Shown in pieces: positions 1 to 8,305 of a stretch of DNA of 64,000 nucleotides. The stretch's first letter is position 1, and each line of letters opens with the position of its first letter. The notes below the pieces were generated by a model. That model ran no database searches and had not been told where the DNA came from. It worked only from the letters and a program-made list of their open reading frames with translations. Origin of the DNA: Lachnospiraceae bacterium (lineage in GTDB: Bacteria > Bacillota > Clostridia > Lachnospirales > Lachnospiraceae); contig JAETQI010000032.1 in assembly GCA_021770755.1 (NCBI GenBank), forward strand, positions 1 to 64,000. The letters run 5' to 3'. A program made the translations under genes and the position numbers.

Positions 1-1266
1 ACGTATCTCTTAAAGGGGGATAAGGATACAGTCAAGAAATATGTGAACGCGAAGGACGCGGGGCTTGACGGCGTGCTGGCAGAGGGCGCGACAAAGGCGA
101 CTTTTACAATGAATACCTTAAAGGTCGGCGATACGGTCCAGATCGCGGGCAAGACGTATACGATCGGTGAGTACAGTAGTGCGGCAAAAGGTGAAGTATT
201 AGATGCGAACGGCAATGTTGTGAATCAGGCTGCAGAGGGTACGTATTCTCATATCGTGGCTTCTTTGCAGGAAGCAAAGGTGGGGGAACAGATCACTCTC
301 GACGGTGTGCAGTATACTGTCGTTGCCGACGCGAAAATGGAAAATGGTGCAGGTCCCGATAAAACAGTAGAAAATGCGGATAAAAATGAACTGTCGATCA
401 CATCGATCACCAATAAGATCCATGAGGGAAGCCATGCGGTATACAAGGGTGTGCATTATTATGCCATGCAGGATCGTATGGATCCGACAAAGGGCGGAGA
501 TCCGACGGTTGATGCGGAAATCAACGGCGTGCCAAACGGTGTAGATGACAATAATACAAATGTCATCACGGCGCATAAGGCATATCAGATGATACAGAGA
601 GAATTGATCCTTGCGAATAATATCGGTACGGATGTCAAGGCGGCAGATGTCAAGACAGCAAATATTGTTGCGATCAAATCAGATGGTACAAAGGGTGACC
701 TGATGAAAGATACTGCTGCGGATTTTGACAAGATAGCGACACCGCCTGCAGCGGGGGGAGCCGATGATGAAAAGGCTATTAATGATATCGCTTATGATAA
801 GGCAGAAAGTCCGAAACTTGCTTTTATTATTGAAAAAGGTCAGGTCAATGTGAAAGAAGATCTGAATTTCAGCCTTCACGTGGGTGCGGACGCAGATATG
901 ACCAACAAGATCGGGGTGGGTATCAAGGCGCTCGACACGGCAGGGCTTGGCATCAAGGGTTTAAATGTAAAGGATACAACAGGAGCAGCAGCGACTTATG
1001 CGATTGACTCCATTGCGGACGCGATCGCAACGGTATCTTCACAGCGTTCACTTCTTGGAGCGGTTCAGAACAGGTTGGAGCACACGATCAACAACCTCGA
1101 CAATGTAGTGGAGAACACGACATCTGCAGAATCTGCGATCCGTGATACAGATATGGCGACAGAGATGGTAAAGTATTCGAACGCGAATATCCTCTCGCAG
1201 GCAGGGCAGTCCATGCTTGCACAGGGCAACCAGGCAAACCAGGGGGTACTGAGCCTTTTGGGATAG
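1..1266 (+). CDS. Flagellin, 5'-truncated by window edge
   Basis: This is the filament protein of the bacterial flagellum. The reading frame is open from base 1, so the N-terminal D0/D1 helix (about 130 residues, judging from the neighbouring copy) lies outside the window. The visible part starts inside the same TYLLKGDKD segment found at residue ~133 of the next gene. It contains a long variable central domain (about residues 15-300 of the fragment) and the conserved C-terminal D1/D0 helices ending in NQGVLSLLG. The last ~140 codons are almost identical to the downstream flagellin, while the centre differs by substitutions and short indels. No terminator is evident before the second gene. 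The GTG at 43 is an internal valine codon, not a start. Confidence 0.95.
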   Translation, partial: TYLLKGDKDTVKKYVNAKDAGLDGVLAEGATKATFTMNTLKVGDTVQIAGKTYTIGEYSSAAKGEVLDANGNVVNQAAEGTYSHIVASLQEAKVGEQITLDGVQYTVVADAKMENGAGPDKTVENADKNELSITSITNKIHEGSHAVYKGVHYYAMQDRMDPTKGGDPTVDAEINGVPNGVDDNNTNVITAHKAYQMIQRELILANNIGTDVKAADVKTANIVAIKSDGTKGDLMKDTAADFDKIATPPAAGGADDEKAINDIAYDKAESPKLAFIIEKGQVNVKEDLNFSLHVGADADMTNKIGVGIKALDTAGLGIKGLNVKDTTGAAATYAIDSIADAIATVSSQRSLLGAVQNRLEHTINNLDNVVENTTSAESAIRDTDMATEMVKYSNANILSQAGQSMLAQGNQANQGVLSLLG

Positions 1267-1524
1267 TTGATTATTATCGGTTCGTTTGAATAGATAGGCG
1301 GCAGAAGTCATATGACAGGATGATAACCATGGAACTCTGGCGGAAAGGCGCCAAGGCCGGAAATCTATGGATTATTCATATAAAATCACAAGCTTTGCTT
1401 TGTGATTCAAAACAACTAAATAAGGAACAAGAAACCAAAAACCATGAATGTGGGCAATGGATCTGCCCACAGCGCGTGACGGAATCGCAGTTGAGGAAGT
1501 CACAGATTACACGGAGGTAATTTT
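1267..1524 (+). promoter_or_regulatory. Structured flagellin leader with CsrA-type GGA hairpins
   Basis: This is the non-coding leader of the second flagellin. It carries about ten GGA triplets in ~210 nt. A perfect 7-bp hairpin (1450-1456 with 1464-1470) presents AUGGAUC in its loop, the classical form of a CsrA site. The last GGA (1513-1515) lies inside the ribosome binding site GGAGG at 1513-1517, 7 nt before the ATG. Two more hairpins are visible: 1338-1342 with 1349-1353, and 1384-1391 with 1400-1407. In Bacillus, CsrA represses hag translation at exactly such paired sites and FliW relieves it. That this leader works the same way is inference. I could not identify a sigma-28 promoter here. 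Confidence 0.55.
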
Positions 1525-3135
1525 ATGGTAGTACAGCACAATCTTAGAGCTATGAACGCTAACAGGATGTTAGGGATCACACAGGGAACATTATCCAAGT
1601 CAGCAGAGAAGTTATCATCTGGCTACAAGGTAAACCGCGCAGCGGATGACGCGGCAGGTCTTGCGATTTCCGAGAAAATGAGAAAACAGATCAGAGGTCT
1701 CTCACAGGCATCTGCAAATGCAGAGGACGGTATCAGCGCAGTGCAGACAGCAGAGGGTGCTCTGACAGAAGTTCATGATATGTTACAGCGTATGAATGAG
1801 CTTGCAACAAAGGCGTCAAACGGTACGAACGCATTGTCTGACCGCCAGACGATCCAGGATGAGGTTGACCAGCTTCTGACAGAGATCGATCGTGTAGCAG
1901 AGACGACCAAGTTCAACGAGACCTATCTCTTAAAGGGTGACAAGGATACTGTCAAGAAGTACGTGAACGCGAAGGATGCCGGACTTGACGGTGTATTGTC
2001 AGAGGGCGCAACGAAGGCAACTTTCACAATGAATACCTTGAAGGTAGGCGATACCATACAGATCGCGGGCAGGACATATACGATTGGCGAATATAGTGAA
2101 ATCGCGGAGGGTGAGGTGTTGAATGCAGATGGTACGCAGGCTAGTGCTGCGGTAGAGGGCAAATATACACATATCACGGCTTCTCTGCAGCAGGCAAAGA
2201 AGGGTGAACAGATCACTCTGGATGGTGTACAGTATACGGTAGTTGGCGAAAAGGGTGATACAACTTCTGCAGAGAACGCTGATAAGAACGAACTGCGTAT
2301 AGACACACTTGTTAAAAAGATTCATGAAGGTAGTCATGCAATTTACAAAGGTGTAAATTATTATGCAATGCAGGACAGAGTGGATCCGACAAAGGGTGGA
2401 GATCCGACAGATGCTACGCAGATTAATGGCAAACCAAACGGTATTGATGACAATAATACAAATGTCATTACGGCACACAAGGCATATCAGATGATACAGA
2501 AAGAGCTGACTCTTGCCAATAATATTGGTACGGATGTTAAGGCGGCGGAAGTAAAATCAGCAAATATCAAGCCTATTTCGTCAACTGGAGCGGCAGGAGC
2601 GGCAGTAGCTAACTTTGATGGAATAGCGGCAGCAAACGAGAAAGCGATAAATGATCTCGCTTACAATAAGACAACCAGCCCTAAGCTCAGTTTCATTATC
2701 GAAAAGGGGCAGGTAAATGTTAAGGAAGATTTGAACTTCAGTCTCCACGTAGGTGCAGATGCAGACATGACCAATAAGATCGGTGTAGGCATTCAGGCAC
2801 TTGACACGGCAGGGCTTGGCATCAAGGGACTGAATGTAAAGGATACAACAGGCGCGGCAGCGACCTATGCAATCGACTCTATCGCAGACGCGATCGCAAC
2901 CGTATCATCACAGCGATCACTCCTCGGAGCTGTTCAGAACAGATTAGAGCACACGATCAACAACCTGGACAATGTAGTAGAGAACACGACATCTGCTGAG
3001 TCTGCGATCCGTGACACAGATATGGCGACAGAGATGGTAAAGTATTCGAATGCAAACATTCTCTCCCAGGCAGGTCAGTCCATGCTCGCACAGGGCAATC
3101 AGTCAAACCAGGGCGTACTCAGCCTCTTAGGTTAA
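1525..3135 (+). CDS. Flagellin, full length (536 aa)
   Basis: This encodes the flagellar filament subunit, exported by the flagellar type III apparatus. The N-terminus (MVVQHNLRAMNANRM) and helical D0/D1 region (about 1-130) are typical of Clostridia. The segment LQRMNELATKASNGT sits where the TLR5-contact region lies in other flagellins. A long central D2/D3-like domain (about 135-395) is followed by the C-terminal D1/D0 helices ending NQGVLSLLG. Length exceeds minimal 270-aa clostridial flagellins because of the central domain. The start is supported by GGAGG at 1513-1517. It is a paralogue of the upstream copy, near-identical at the C-terminus. A strong terminator follows. Post-transcriptional control by CsrA is suggested by the leader. 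Confidence 0.97.
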   Translation: MVVQHNLRAMNANRMLGITQGTLSKSAEKLSSGYKVNRAADDAAGLAISEKMRKQIRGLSQASANAEDGISAVQTAEGALTEVHDMLQRMNELATKASNGTNALSDRQTIQDEVDQLLTEIDRVAETTKFNETYLLKGDKDTVKKYVNAKDAGLDGVLSEGATKATFTMNTLKVGDTIQIAGRTYTIGEYSEIAEGEVLNADGTQASAAVEGKYTHITASLQQAKKGEQITLDGVQYTVVGEKGDTTSAENADKNELRIDTLVKKIHEGSHAIYKGVNYYAMQDRVDPTKGGDPTDATQINGKPNGIDDNNTNVITAHKAYQMIQKELTLANNIGTDVKAAEVKSANIKPISSTGAAGAAVANFDGIAAANEKAINDLAYNKTTSPKLSFIIEKGQVNVKEDLNFSLHVGADADMTNKIGVGIQALDTAGLGIKGLNVKDTTGAAATYAIDSIADAIATVSSQRSLLGAVQNRLEHTINNLDNVVENTTSAESAIRDTDMATEMVKYSNANILSQAGQSMLAQGNQSNQGVLSLLG

Positions 3136-3165
3136 TTGATCGCTGATCATGTATATAGATATCAG

Positions 3166-3192
3166 GACCACCGCGAAAGCGGTGGTCTTTTT
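3166..3192 (+). terminator. Rho-independent terminator of flagellin genes
   Basis: A 9-bp GC-rich stem (3166-3174 with 3179-3187) closes on a GAAA tetraloop and is followed by a T run at 3188-3192. It sits 30 bp after the flagellin stop codon. Confidence 0.9.
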
Positions 3193-3193
3193 C

Positions 3194-3254
3194 TGCACAG
3201 ACCTGTGCAGCGGAAGTATGTTGCTAAGACGGCGCACGGGTCGCGCGGCGAGTT
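3194..3254. repeat. Dispersed palindromic repeat, family 1 copy A
   Basis: This contains the family hallmark: CAGACCTGTGCAG, a GGAAGTATG core and GGCGCACGGGTCGCGCGGCGAG. ACCTGTGC and GCACGGGT act as near-complementary ends. Related copies lie at about 33681, 33983, 35185, 45224 and 52546-52720. It sits between the flagellin terminator and the converging nuclease pseudogene. Confidence 0.6.
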
Positions 3255-3258
3255 CGTT

Positions 3259-4106
3259 TCATGCTCCTGTCAGATCTTCCTCTTCGTCATAGAGGCCATA
3301 TTCTGCAAGAAGCTGTTTCTGATAATCTGGATCAGCGGTTGCACGTTTTAAGTCATCGATACGGTCTTGCTCTAGTAGGATCAAATTGAGCGTATTGAGC
3401 GCGTTCGCCATCTTTTGGCTGCCGATGGAGATGCCGCGCTTTTCGCCGATGATAATACCTCTGCTTTCGATTTTGTCCAATACTTCGCTCATTTTGACAC
3501 CCTCCTTTTTTCCTTCATTCTGCAGTGTGTGCAGAACTTCCTCATATCTGTCGTCCCCTTCCAGCGCCTGCATCAGCTTTAGGAACGCGTCCACATGTCT
3601 GATCTCCTGCGCACTGGGTACATAGTCTATATTTTTGCGCTTGTTAATAAAATATTCGGCAATGATGCGGAAATCGCTGTGGAAGTGGTCAAGCTGTTCA
3701 TCAAGGAAAGCGACTTCCACAAGATTGAGCTTATAGTCATTCACAAATGGTTTCAGCCTTTTGGGAATCCTCATACATTCATGTAAACTTCTGGGTTGGT
3801 TCCAGTGTTTTGTGCCAAAGTACAGGACAATGGTGATCACAGGGTATTTGGGTTTGTCCCGTTCGCGCTTTGTTAGTTGTCCCCGGTAGGAAGCGCCGTC
3901 GTACCCGATCAGGCGCATCGGGGTGTACGGCTCTGCATCTGTCTGATGCTCGAATCCGTATAGCGCAAAACAGATCCTGTGCGGAATCCAGCGTTTGGAC
4001 AGATCGCGTTCCTGTTCGTGGACCCAAACAACTCACCGTTTATGATATCGGTGAACACGTCGTTGTAATCGGCAAGCTGTTTTTCTGTAATATCTTTTGC
4101 ACCCAT
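3259..4106 (-). pseudogene. Rpn-type PD-(D/E)XK nuclease/putative transposase, frameshifted by internal deletion
   Basis: Members of this family are recombination-promoting nucleases, usually ~290 aa. The N-terminal piece MGAKDITEKQLADYNDVF starts at ATG 4106 with AAGGAG 7 nt upstream and runs to INGELFG. The rest (HEQERDLSKRW, then MRLIGYDGASYRGQLT through the C-terminal DPDYQKQLLAEYGL) is in another frame. At the junction (about 4010-4030) the ~30 residues that normally join these two parts are absent. I read this as one deletion that also shifted the frame. The downstream frame stays open for ~240 codons, so the damage seems recent. The MRLIG methionine (3918) could only make a truncated product. 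Confidence 0.8.
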
Positions 4107-4308
4107 TAGCAAACTCCTTATTCGTATCGTAACACAGTTTTCACCTTTTTGCCATAATATAATAGGTGAACATATATTCTAAAACAATATAACAAACTAT
4201 AGTTCGAATGTCAAGACATTTCGTAAATCAGTGAATAAGTTTTCTCTTTTTCCAGATACTAGATAATGCTTGGAACAATAAAACTGTATATTTGGAACGG
4301 AGGAAATT

Positions 4309-4767
4309 ATGATCTTAACAGAAAAAGAAATGACGACAGTCAAGGATCTGCAGACGCAGGAGCAGGCGTGCATCGAGAAGTACCAGCGCTATTCCGGTGA
4401 GGCGAAGGACATGGTATTGAAGGATCTGTTCAAGACGCTGCAGAGCAAGGAGCAGGAGCATTATAATTCCCTGCAGCAGGTGCTCGGCGGTAAGGTTCCG
4501 TCCTGCAACTGCAATGATTCGGACGGCAGGAACTACAGCCCGAAGGCGACCTATGACAAGATGAGCGATTCCGCGGATAAGAAGACGGACAACTTCCTGG
4601 CGACGGACTGCATCGCATCAGAGAAGCTTGTATCCTCAGAGTACAACACCAATGTATTCTGCTTCAAGGATTCCAACATGCGCAAGCTCCTCGCGGATAT
4701 CCAGGTCGAGGAACAGAATCATGCGGAGATGCTGTACAAGTACAAGACGGTAAACGGAATGTCATAA
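4309..4767 (+). CDS. CotF-like spore coat protein (ferritin-like helical)
   Basis: This 152-aa protein resembles the COG5577/CotF family of spore coat proteins. It is mostly helical, with the paired E-x2-H-like repeats of a ferritin-like bundle: EQACIEKYQRY and EQEHYNSLQQ in the N-terminal half, and VEEQNHAEMLYKY in the C-terminal half. A cysteine pair CNCND lies at the middle linker. The start ATG is preceded by GGAGG. The gene stands alone between a pseudogene and a terminator. With spoIIID elsewhere in the window it supports a sporulating host. Its place in the coat is inferred from family membership only. Confidence 0.8.
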   Translation: MILTEKEMTTVKDLQTQEQACIEKYQRYSGEAKDMVLKDLFKTLQSKEQEHYNSLQQVLGGKVPSCNCNDSDGRNYSPKATYDKMSDSADKKTDNFLATDCIASEKLVSSEYNTNVFCFKDSNMRKLLADIQVEEQNHAEMLYKYKTVNGMS

Positions 4768-4805
4768 GTCAGGTGCAAAGAGACTTCCAGAGCCTGGTAC
4801 AGTGA

Positions 4806-4841
4806 CAGGAGGGTACAACACAGGTTGTGCCCTCCTGTTTT
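4806..4841 (+). terminator. Rho-independent terminator after the CotF-like gene
   Basis: A 14-bp stem (4806-4819 with 4824-4837, one G-T pair) ends in a TTTT run at 4838-4841. It ends only ~20 bp before the next start codon, so the following gene is probably expressed from its own signal. Confidence 0.85.
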
Positions 4842-4859
4842 AAGAAAGAGGGGAAAGGT

Positions 4860-5930
4860 ATGGATTTTTTAGCGCGGAGAGATTATCAGAGGGTGGTGCT
4901 GTACATTCTGACATCAGTGTCAGTTATGCTTGCATTAAAATATCTTCTGCCGTATTTCCTGCCATTGCTGGTAGCATTTCTGATCGTAGTGCCATTGCAG
5001 CGGGTTTGCCAGCGGCGGGAGAGGGCTTTTGGCATCAGGAGAGGGCAGAAAGGATTTATGGCTGGCGGGATCCTTTTTGGCATTATTCTGATCGCGGCGC
5101 TGATCATCGTGGGGCTTGGCACTTTTCTGCTCAGCAAGGCAAGAACTTTTGTGCAGAATGCGGATTTCTGGACAGACAGCATCGCGCGGCTGATCACAGG
5201 GTTCAGTGCGGGGATCGAGGATTTTTTTCAGTTGCGGCAGGGAACTGTTGAAAACTGGATCTCAGAGAGGGTGGCAGAGCTTGGGGAATGTGTCGCGAGA
5301 TCCGGCGACGGACTGCTGACCGGAAGTCTGCGTTATCTGTCCGTGGCAGGGCGCGCGGGAACTTTTGTCGTGGTGAGTTTTATCTGTGTCGTCTTGTTCG
5401 CACGCGAGATCGAGGGCTGGCAGCAGGGGCTTTTGAGCCTGGCGGCGATCGAGCCGGCGATCGACCACATCCTGTCCATCATCCTGCGCATCGGCAAAAA
5501 ACTCGGAAGCATGGTCAAGACATACATGAAGGCGCAGGGCATCATCCTGCTGTGCATCAGCATCACCGCAGCGATCGGCCTGTATCTTGGGGGGACGGCG
5601 GAGGGGTGGTTCTACGGAGTGCTCGCTGGTTTTATGGATTTTCTCCCTTTCATCGGGACAGGGATCGTGCTCATCCCGATCGGCGTGATGAGTTTTCTAA
5701 AAGGTAATATCTTTAGCGGAGTGATCATCATTCTCACTTATTTCATGTGCGTGATCATCCGGGAGTTTCTGGAGCCGAGGCTGCTGGGGAACGGACTGAA
5801 ATTCTCCCCGGTGGCAATCTTGATCTCCGTGTACGCGGGCGTGATCTACTATGGCATCGGCGGCGTGATCTTAGGACCGGTGACGCTCCTGATCCTGGTG
5901 GAGCTTGGACGGGAGATCTTTATTGATTAG
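4860..5930 (+). CDS. AI-2E family / YtvI-like integral membrane protein
   Basis: This 356-aa polytopic membrane protein has hydrophobic segments near residues 12-50, 60-95, 165-195, 225-300 and 305-350. The C-terminal half has the hallmarks of the AI-2E transporter superfamily (FMDFLPFIGTGIVLIPIG, then EPRLLGNGLKFSPVAILISVYAG and GGVILGP). In sporulating Firmicutes this superfamily includes YtvI, linked to sporulation; the substrate is generally unknown. I chose ATG 4860, preceded by a GAGGGGAAAGG stretch. An in-frame GTG at 4827 lies inside the upstream terminator hairpin and is unlikely to be used. Confidence 0.85.
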   Translation: MDFLARRDYQRVVLYILTSVSVMLALKYLLPYFLPLLVAFLIVVPLQRVCQRRERAFGIRRGQKGFMAGGILFGIILIAALIIVGLGTFLLSKARTFVQNADFWTDSIARLITGFSAGIEDFFQLRQGTVENWISERVAELGECVARSGDGLLTGSLRYLSVAGRAGTFVVVSFICVVLFAREIEGWQQGLLSLAAIEPAIDHILSIILRIGKKLGSMVKTYMKAQGIILLCISITAAIGLYLGGTAEGWFYGVLAGFMDFLPFIGTGIVLIPIGVMSFLKGNIFSGVIIILTYFMCVIIREFLEPRLLGNGLKFSPVAILISVYAGVIYYGIGGVILGPVTLLILVELGREIFID

Positions 5931-5947
5931 CATTTCCCTGAAACCGG

Positions 5948-5975
5948 TTGACAGTGAAAATATAAAGTGTATACT
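5948..5975 (+). promoter_or_regulatory. Promoter of lacI-type gene with overlapping half-operator
   Basis: TTGACA (5948-5953) and TATACT (5970-5975) are separated by 16 bp. The sequence TGAAACCGGTT (5939-5949) overlaps the -35 box and matches 10 of 11 bases of the operator found upstream of the ABC importer. This suggests autoregulation by the LacI protein. Confidence 0.65.
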
Positions 5976-6013
5976 CGTATTAAGAGGCTGTTACTAAGGA
6001 GGTGTTATGTGCC

Positions 6014-7066
6014 ATGCAGAAGGGCAGTGAGGGCAAGGCGATAACAATATACGATATAGCGAAGGAAGCGGGCGTATCTCCGGCGACCGTATCCAGAGTG
6101 CTCACCAGGAGCGCGAAGGTGCGCCCTGAAAAACGGGAAAAGGTGGAGGCGCTGATCGCGAAGTATAATTTTAAGCCGAATGTGCTGGCGAAGGGACTCG
6201 CCGATACCAGGACGAAGACGATCGGGGTGCTGGCTGCGGATGTCAGGAATCCGTATTATGCGTCCCTCTTTGTTGCCTGTGAACAGGCGGCAAGGGAGGC
6301 GGGGTATACAGTCGTACTCTACAATTCGCTGGGAAAGACAGAGAATGAAGTGGAGCTGCTGGGGAAGCTGCAGCAGCAGAAAGTGGATGCGATCATACAG
6401 CTCGGGGGCAGGGTGGACGATCTATCGTCCAGCATCGAGTATGTGGAGCTTATCAATGATGTCATGTCAACGATCCCCGTGATCGTGACAGGAAAGCTGG
6501 ATGGAACCAGATGCCATGTAGTCCGTATTGACAGCATGAAAGCCATGGAGCTTTTGATGGACCATCTGATGGGACTGGGACACCGGAAGATCGCGCTGGT
6601 CGGCGGCAGGCAGGATGTGCTTGCCACTTTTGAAAAATCGCAGATGTATAAGCAGATCCTGCGGGAGAACAAGATCCCATACGATCCGTCGCTGGTCATG
6701 GATGACGGGGGCAGCTATGATTTTGAGACCGGCTACAGGCAGATGAATGAGCTGCTGGAAAAGCACACGGACATGACGGCTGTGATCGCCGTCAATGATT
6801 TTACGGCGATGGGGGTCATGAAAAGCCTGAATGAACACAGCATCCGCATACCGCAGGACATATCTGTCGTGAGCTACGACAATACATACATGGCGGAGAT
6901 GGTGATGCCGAAGCTGACGAGCATCGACTACAATTATGAAGAGTATGGAAGAAAGCTGATCGACACTTCGATCGCCATGATCGAGGGAAGGAAAAAGGAT
7001 GCGCTGCGCATGGTGACGCCGAGCCTTGTCGTGAGAGAGAGCAGTGGACCGGCTCCGGTCCGGTGA
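6014..7066 (+). CDS. LacI-family transcriptional regulator
   Basis: This is a 350-aa sugar-responsive repressor. The N-terminal LacI helix-turn-helix (ITIYDIAKEAGVSPATVSRV) and hinge are followed by a periplasmic-binding-protein-like effector domain (TIGVLAADVRNPYYASL through SVVSYDN and LTSIDYNYEEYG). ATG 6014 is preceded by AGGAGG at 5997-6002. An in-frame GTG at 6002 overlaps that site and is less likely. It lies directly before an ABC sugar importer and two glycosidases. Related operator-like palindromes occur at its own promoter, at the importer promoter and at the GH35 promoter, so it most likely controls this locus. The effector is unknown, probably a galactoside-type oligosaccharide. 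Confidence 0.93.
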   Translation: MQKGSEGKAITIYDIAKEAGVSPATVSRVLTRSAKVRPEKREKVEALIAKYNFKPNVLAKGLADTRTKTIGVLAADVRNPYYASLFVACEQAAREAGYTVVLYNSLGKTENEVELLGKLQQQKVDAIIQLGGRVDDLSSSIEYVELINDVMSTIPVIVTGKLDGTRCHVVRIDSMKAMELLMDHLMGLGHRKIALVGGRQDVLATFEKSQMYKQILRENKIPYDPSLVMDDGGSYDFETGYRQMNELLEKHTDMTAVIAVNDFTAMGVMKSLNEHSIRIPQDISVVSYDNTYMAEMVMPKLTSIDYNYEEYGRKLIDTSIAMIEGRKKDALRMVTPSLVVRESSGPAPVR

Positions 7067-7098
7067 GTGTCAGATCGAACTGAATGCGATTTCATAGC

Positions 7099-7145
7099 AA
7101 AGAGTGCAAATAGGTCATAATTGTCCTGTTTTCACTCTTTTTTTT
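7099..7145 (+). terminator. Rho-independent terminator after lacI-type gene
   Basis: A long stem pairs 7099-7106 with 7133-7140 and extends inward through AAATAGG and CCTGTTT. It is followed by a run of eight T (7138-7145). Confidence 0.8.
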
Positions 7146-7250
7146 GCGGACAGTAAAAGTAATCATTGGTCGAAATGTACAATGTGCACAAAAACATACC
7201 GTGAACAATGTGAAAACTATAGAATACGTCTTTTGACAAATAAAAATGTA

Positions 7251-7279
7251 TTGACTTTTGACAATAGAAGTTATATTAT
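7251..7279 (+). promoter_or_regulatory. Promoter of the ABC importer operon
   Basis: TTGACT (7251-7256) and TATTAT (7274-7279) are separated by 17 bp, with AT-rich flanks. The LacI-type operator begins 8 bp after the -10 box. Confidence 0.75.
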
Positions 7280-7286
7280 TTACTTA

Positions 7287-7300
7287 TGAAATCGGTTTCG
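7287..7300 (+). promoter_or_regulatory. LacI-type operator at the importer promoter
   Basis: TGAAATCGGTTTCG fits the general LacI/CcpA pattern TGNAANCGNTTNCA at every defined base but the last. Its place over the expected transcription start fits repression. The same GAAAT-GGTTTC core recurs at 11240-11251. It could instead be a catabolite-repression site read by CcpA. Confidence 0.7.
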
Positions 7301-7333
7301 AATAGTCAATTTAAAAACGAGGGAGGTAATTCT

Positions 7334-8290
7334 ATGGGGAAAACAAAAACCAAGGTGAAGAGCAATTATAATGCGAGTCTCACCTTTTTTCAGAAAGTAA
7401 AGAAATACAGAGTTCTGCTTCTGATGTGTCTTCCCGCCGTTCTGTTCTTCCTGGCATTCAGCTATGCGCCGATGCCTGGTATCTGGGTAGCATTCGTAAA
7501 GTACAACTATAGGGACGGAATTTTTGGAAGTAAGTTTATCGGTCTGGATAACTTCGAGTTTCTTGCCACCTCAGGAAAACTGTTAAGCCTGACGAAAAAT
7601 ACGATCCTGTACAATCTTGCATTTATCATACTTGGCAATTTCCTGGCAGTGTTTGTGGCGATCCTTTTGAACGAGATGCGCAGCAAATGGTTCAAGAAGG
7701 TTTCACAGACCATCATGTTCCTGCCGTATTTCATATCACAGGTTCTGGTAGGTATCCTGGTTTTCAACCTGCTCAACTATGACACTGGTTTTGTAAATGG
7801 TATTCTGACGAGCCTTGGCCTGGAGCGGTGGCAGCCGTATTCCGATCCAAATGTCTGGCCGCCGATCATGATCATCGTGTATCTGTGGCAGCAGACGGGT
7901 TACAACTCCGTCGTGTACTTTGCGGCGATCATGGGTATTGACGGGGAGATGATGGAGGCCGCGAAGGTGGACGGCGCCAATGGATTTCAGAGGATCCGAT
8001 ACATAATCCTGCCGAGCCTGAAACCGACGATCGTCATCCTGCTCCTGTTCGCACTTGGCGGTATCGTAAAAGGCAACTTCGGATTGTTCTACAATATCGT
8101 AGGCACGAACCCGATCCTCTATGGCACGACGGATATCATCGAGACTTATGTATACCGTGCAACGATGACGGACTTCAACTTCTCGACAGCTTCCGCGGTA
8201 GGTCTTTACCAGTCGGTGATCGGATTCATCATCGTTATGACTGTGAACTATATTGTTAAGAAAATAGAACCGGATTATTCGCTGTTCTAG
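7334..8290 (+). CDS. ABC sugar importer permease (LplB type)
   Basis: This is a 318-aa membrane component of a carbohydrate ABC importer. After a basic N-terminus, hydrophobic segments appear near residues 28-50, 90-115, 125-150, 170-195, 220-250 and 280-305. The cytoplasmic EAA-type loop that contacts the ATPase is visible as MEAAKVDGANGFQRIRYIILPSL. The sequence style matches the LplB group used for oligosaccharides. ATG 7334 is preceded by GGGAGG; an in-frame ATG at 7286 lies upstream of the ribosome site and overlaps the operator. It is the first gene of the importer operon. No ATPase is encoded here, so a shared MsmX-like ATPase elsewhere is expected. Confidence 0.93.
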   Translation: MGKTKTKVKSNYNASLTFFQKVKKYRVLLLMCLPAVLFFLAFSYAPMPGIWVAFVKYNYRDGIFGSKFIGLDNFEFLATSGKLLSLTKNTILYNLAFIILGNFLAVFVAILLNEMRSKWFKKVSQTIMFLPYFISQVLVGILVFNLLNYDTGFVNGILTSLGLERWQPYSDPNVWPPIMIIVYLWQQTGYNSVVYFAAIMGIDGEMMEAAKVDGANGFQRIRYIILPSLKPTIVILLLFALGGIVKGNFGLFYNIVGTNPILYGTTDIIETYVYRATMTDFNFSTASAVGLYQSVIGFIIVMTVNYIVKKIEPDYSLF

Positions 8291-8305
8291 GAGAGGAGGA
8301 GCAAC

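Noticed and set aside
1320-1520. 66-codon frame in the flagellin leader
   Set aside because: It overlaps the hairpins and the ribosome site of the flagellin gene and has no protein-like features.
1267-1524. Cyclic-di-GMP riboswitch in the flagellin leader
   Set aside because: I could not find the conserved GEMM core sequences; the hairpins fit CsrA sites better.
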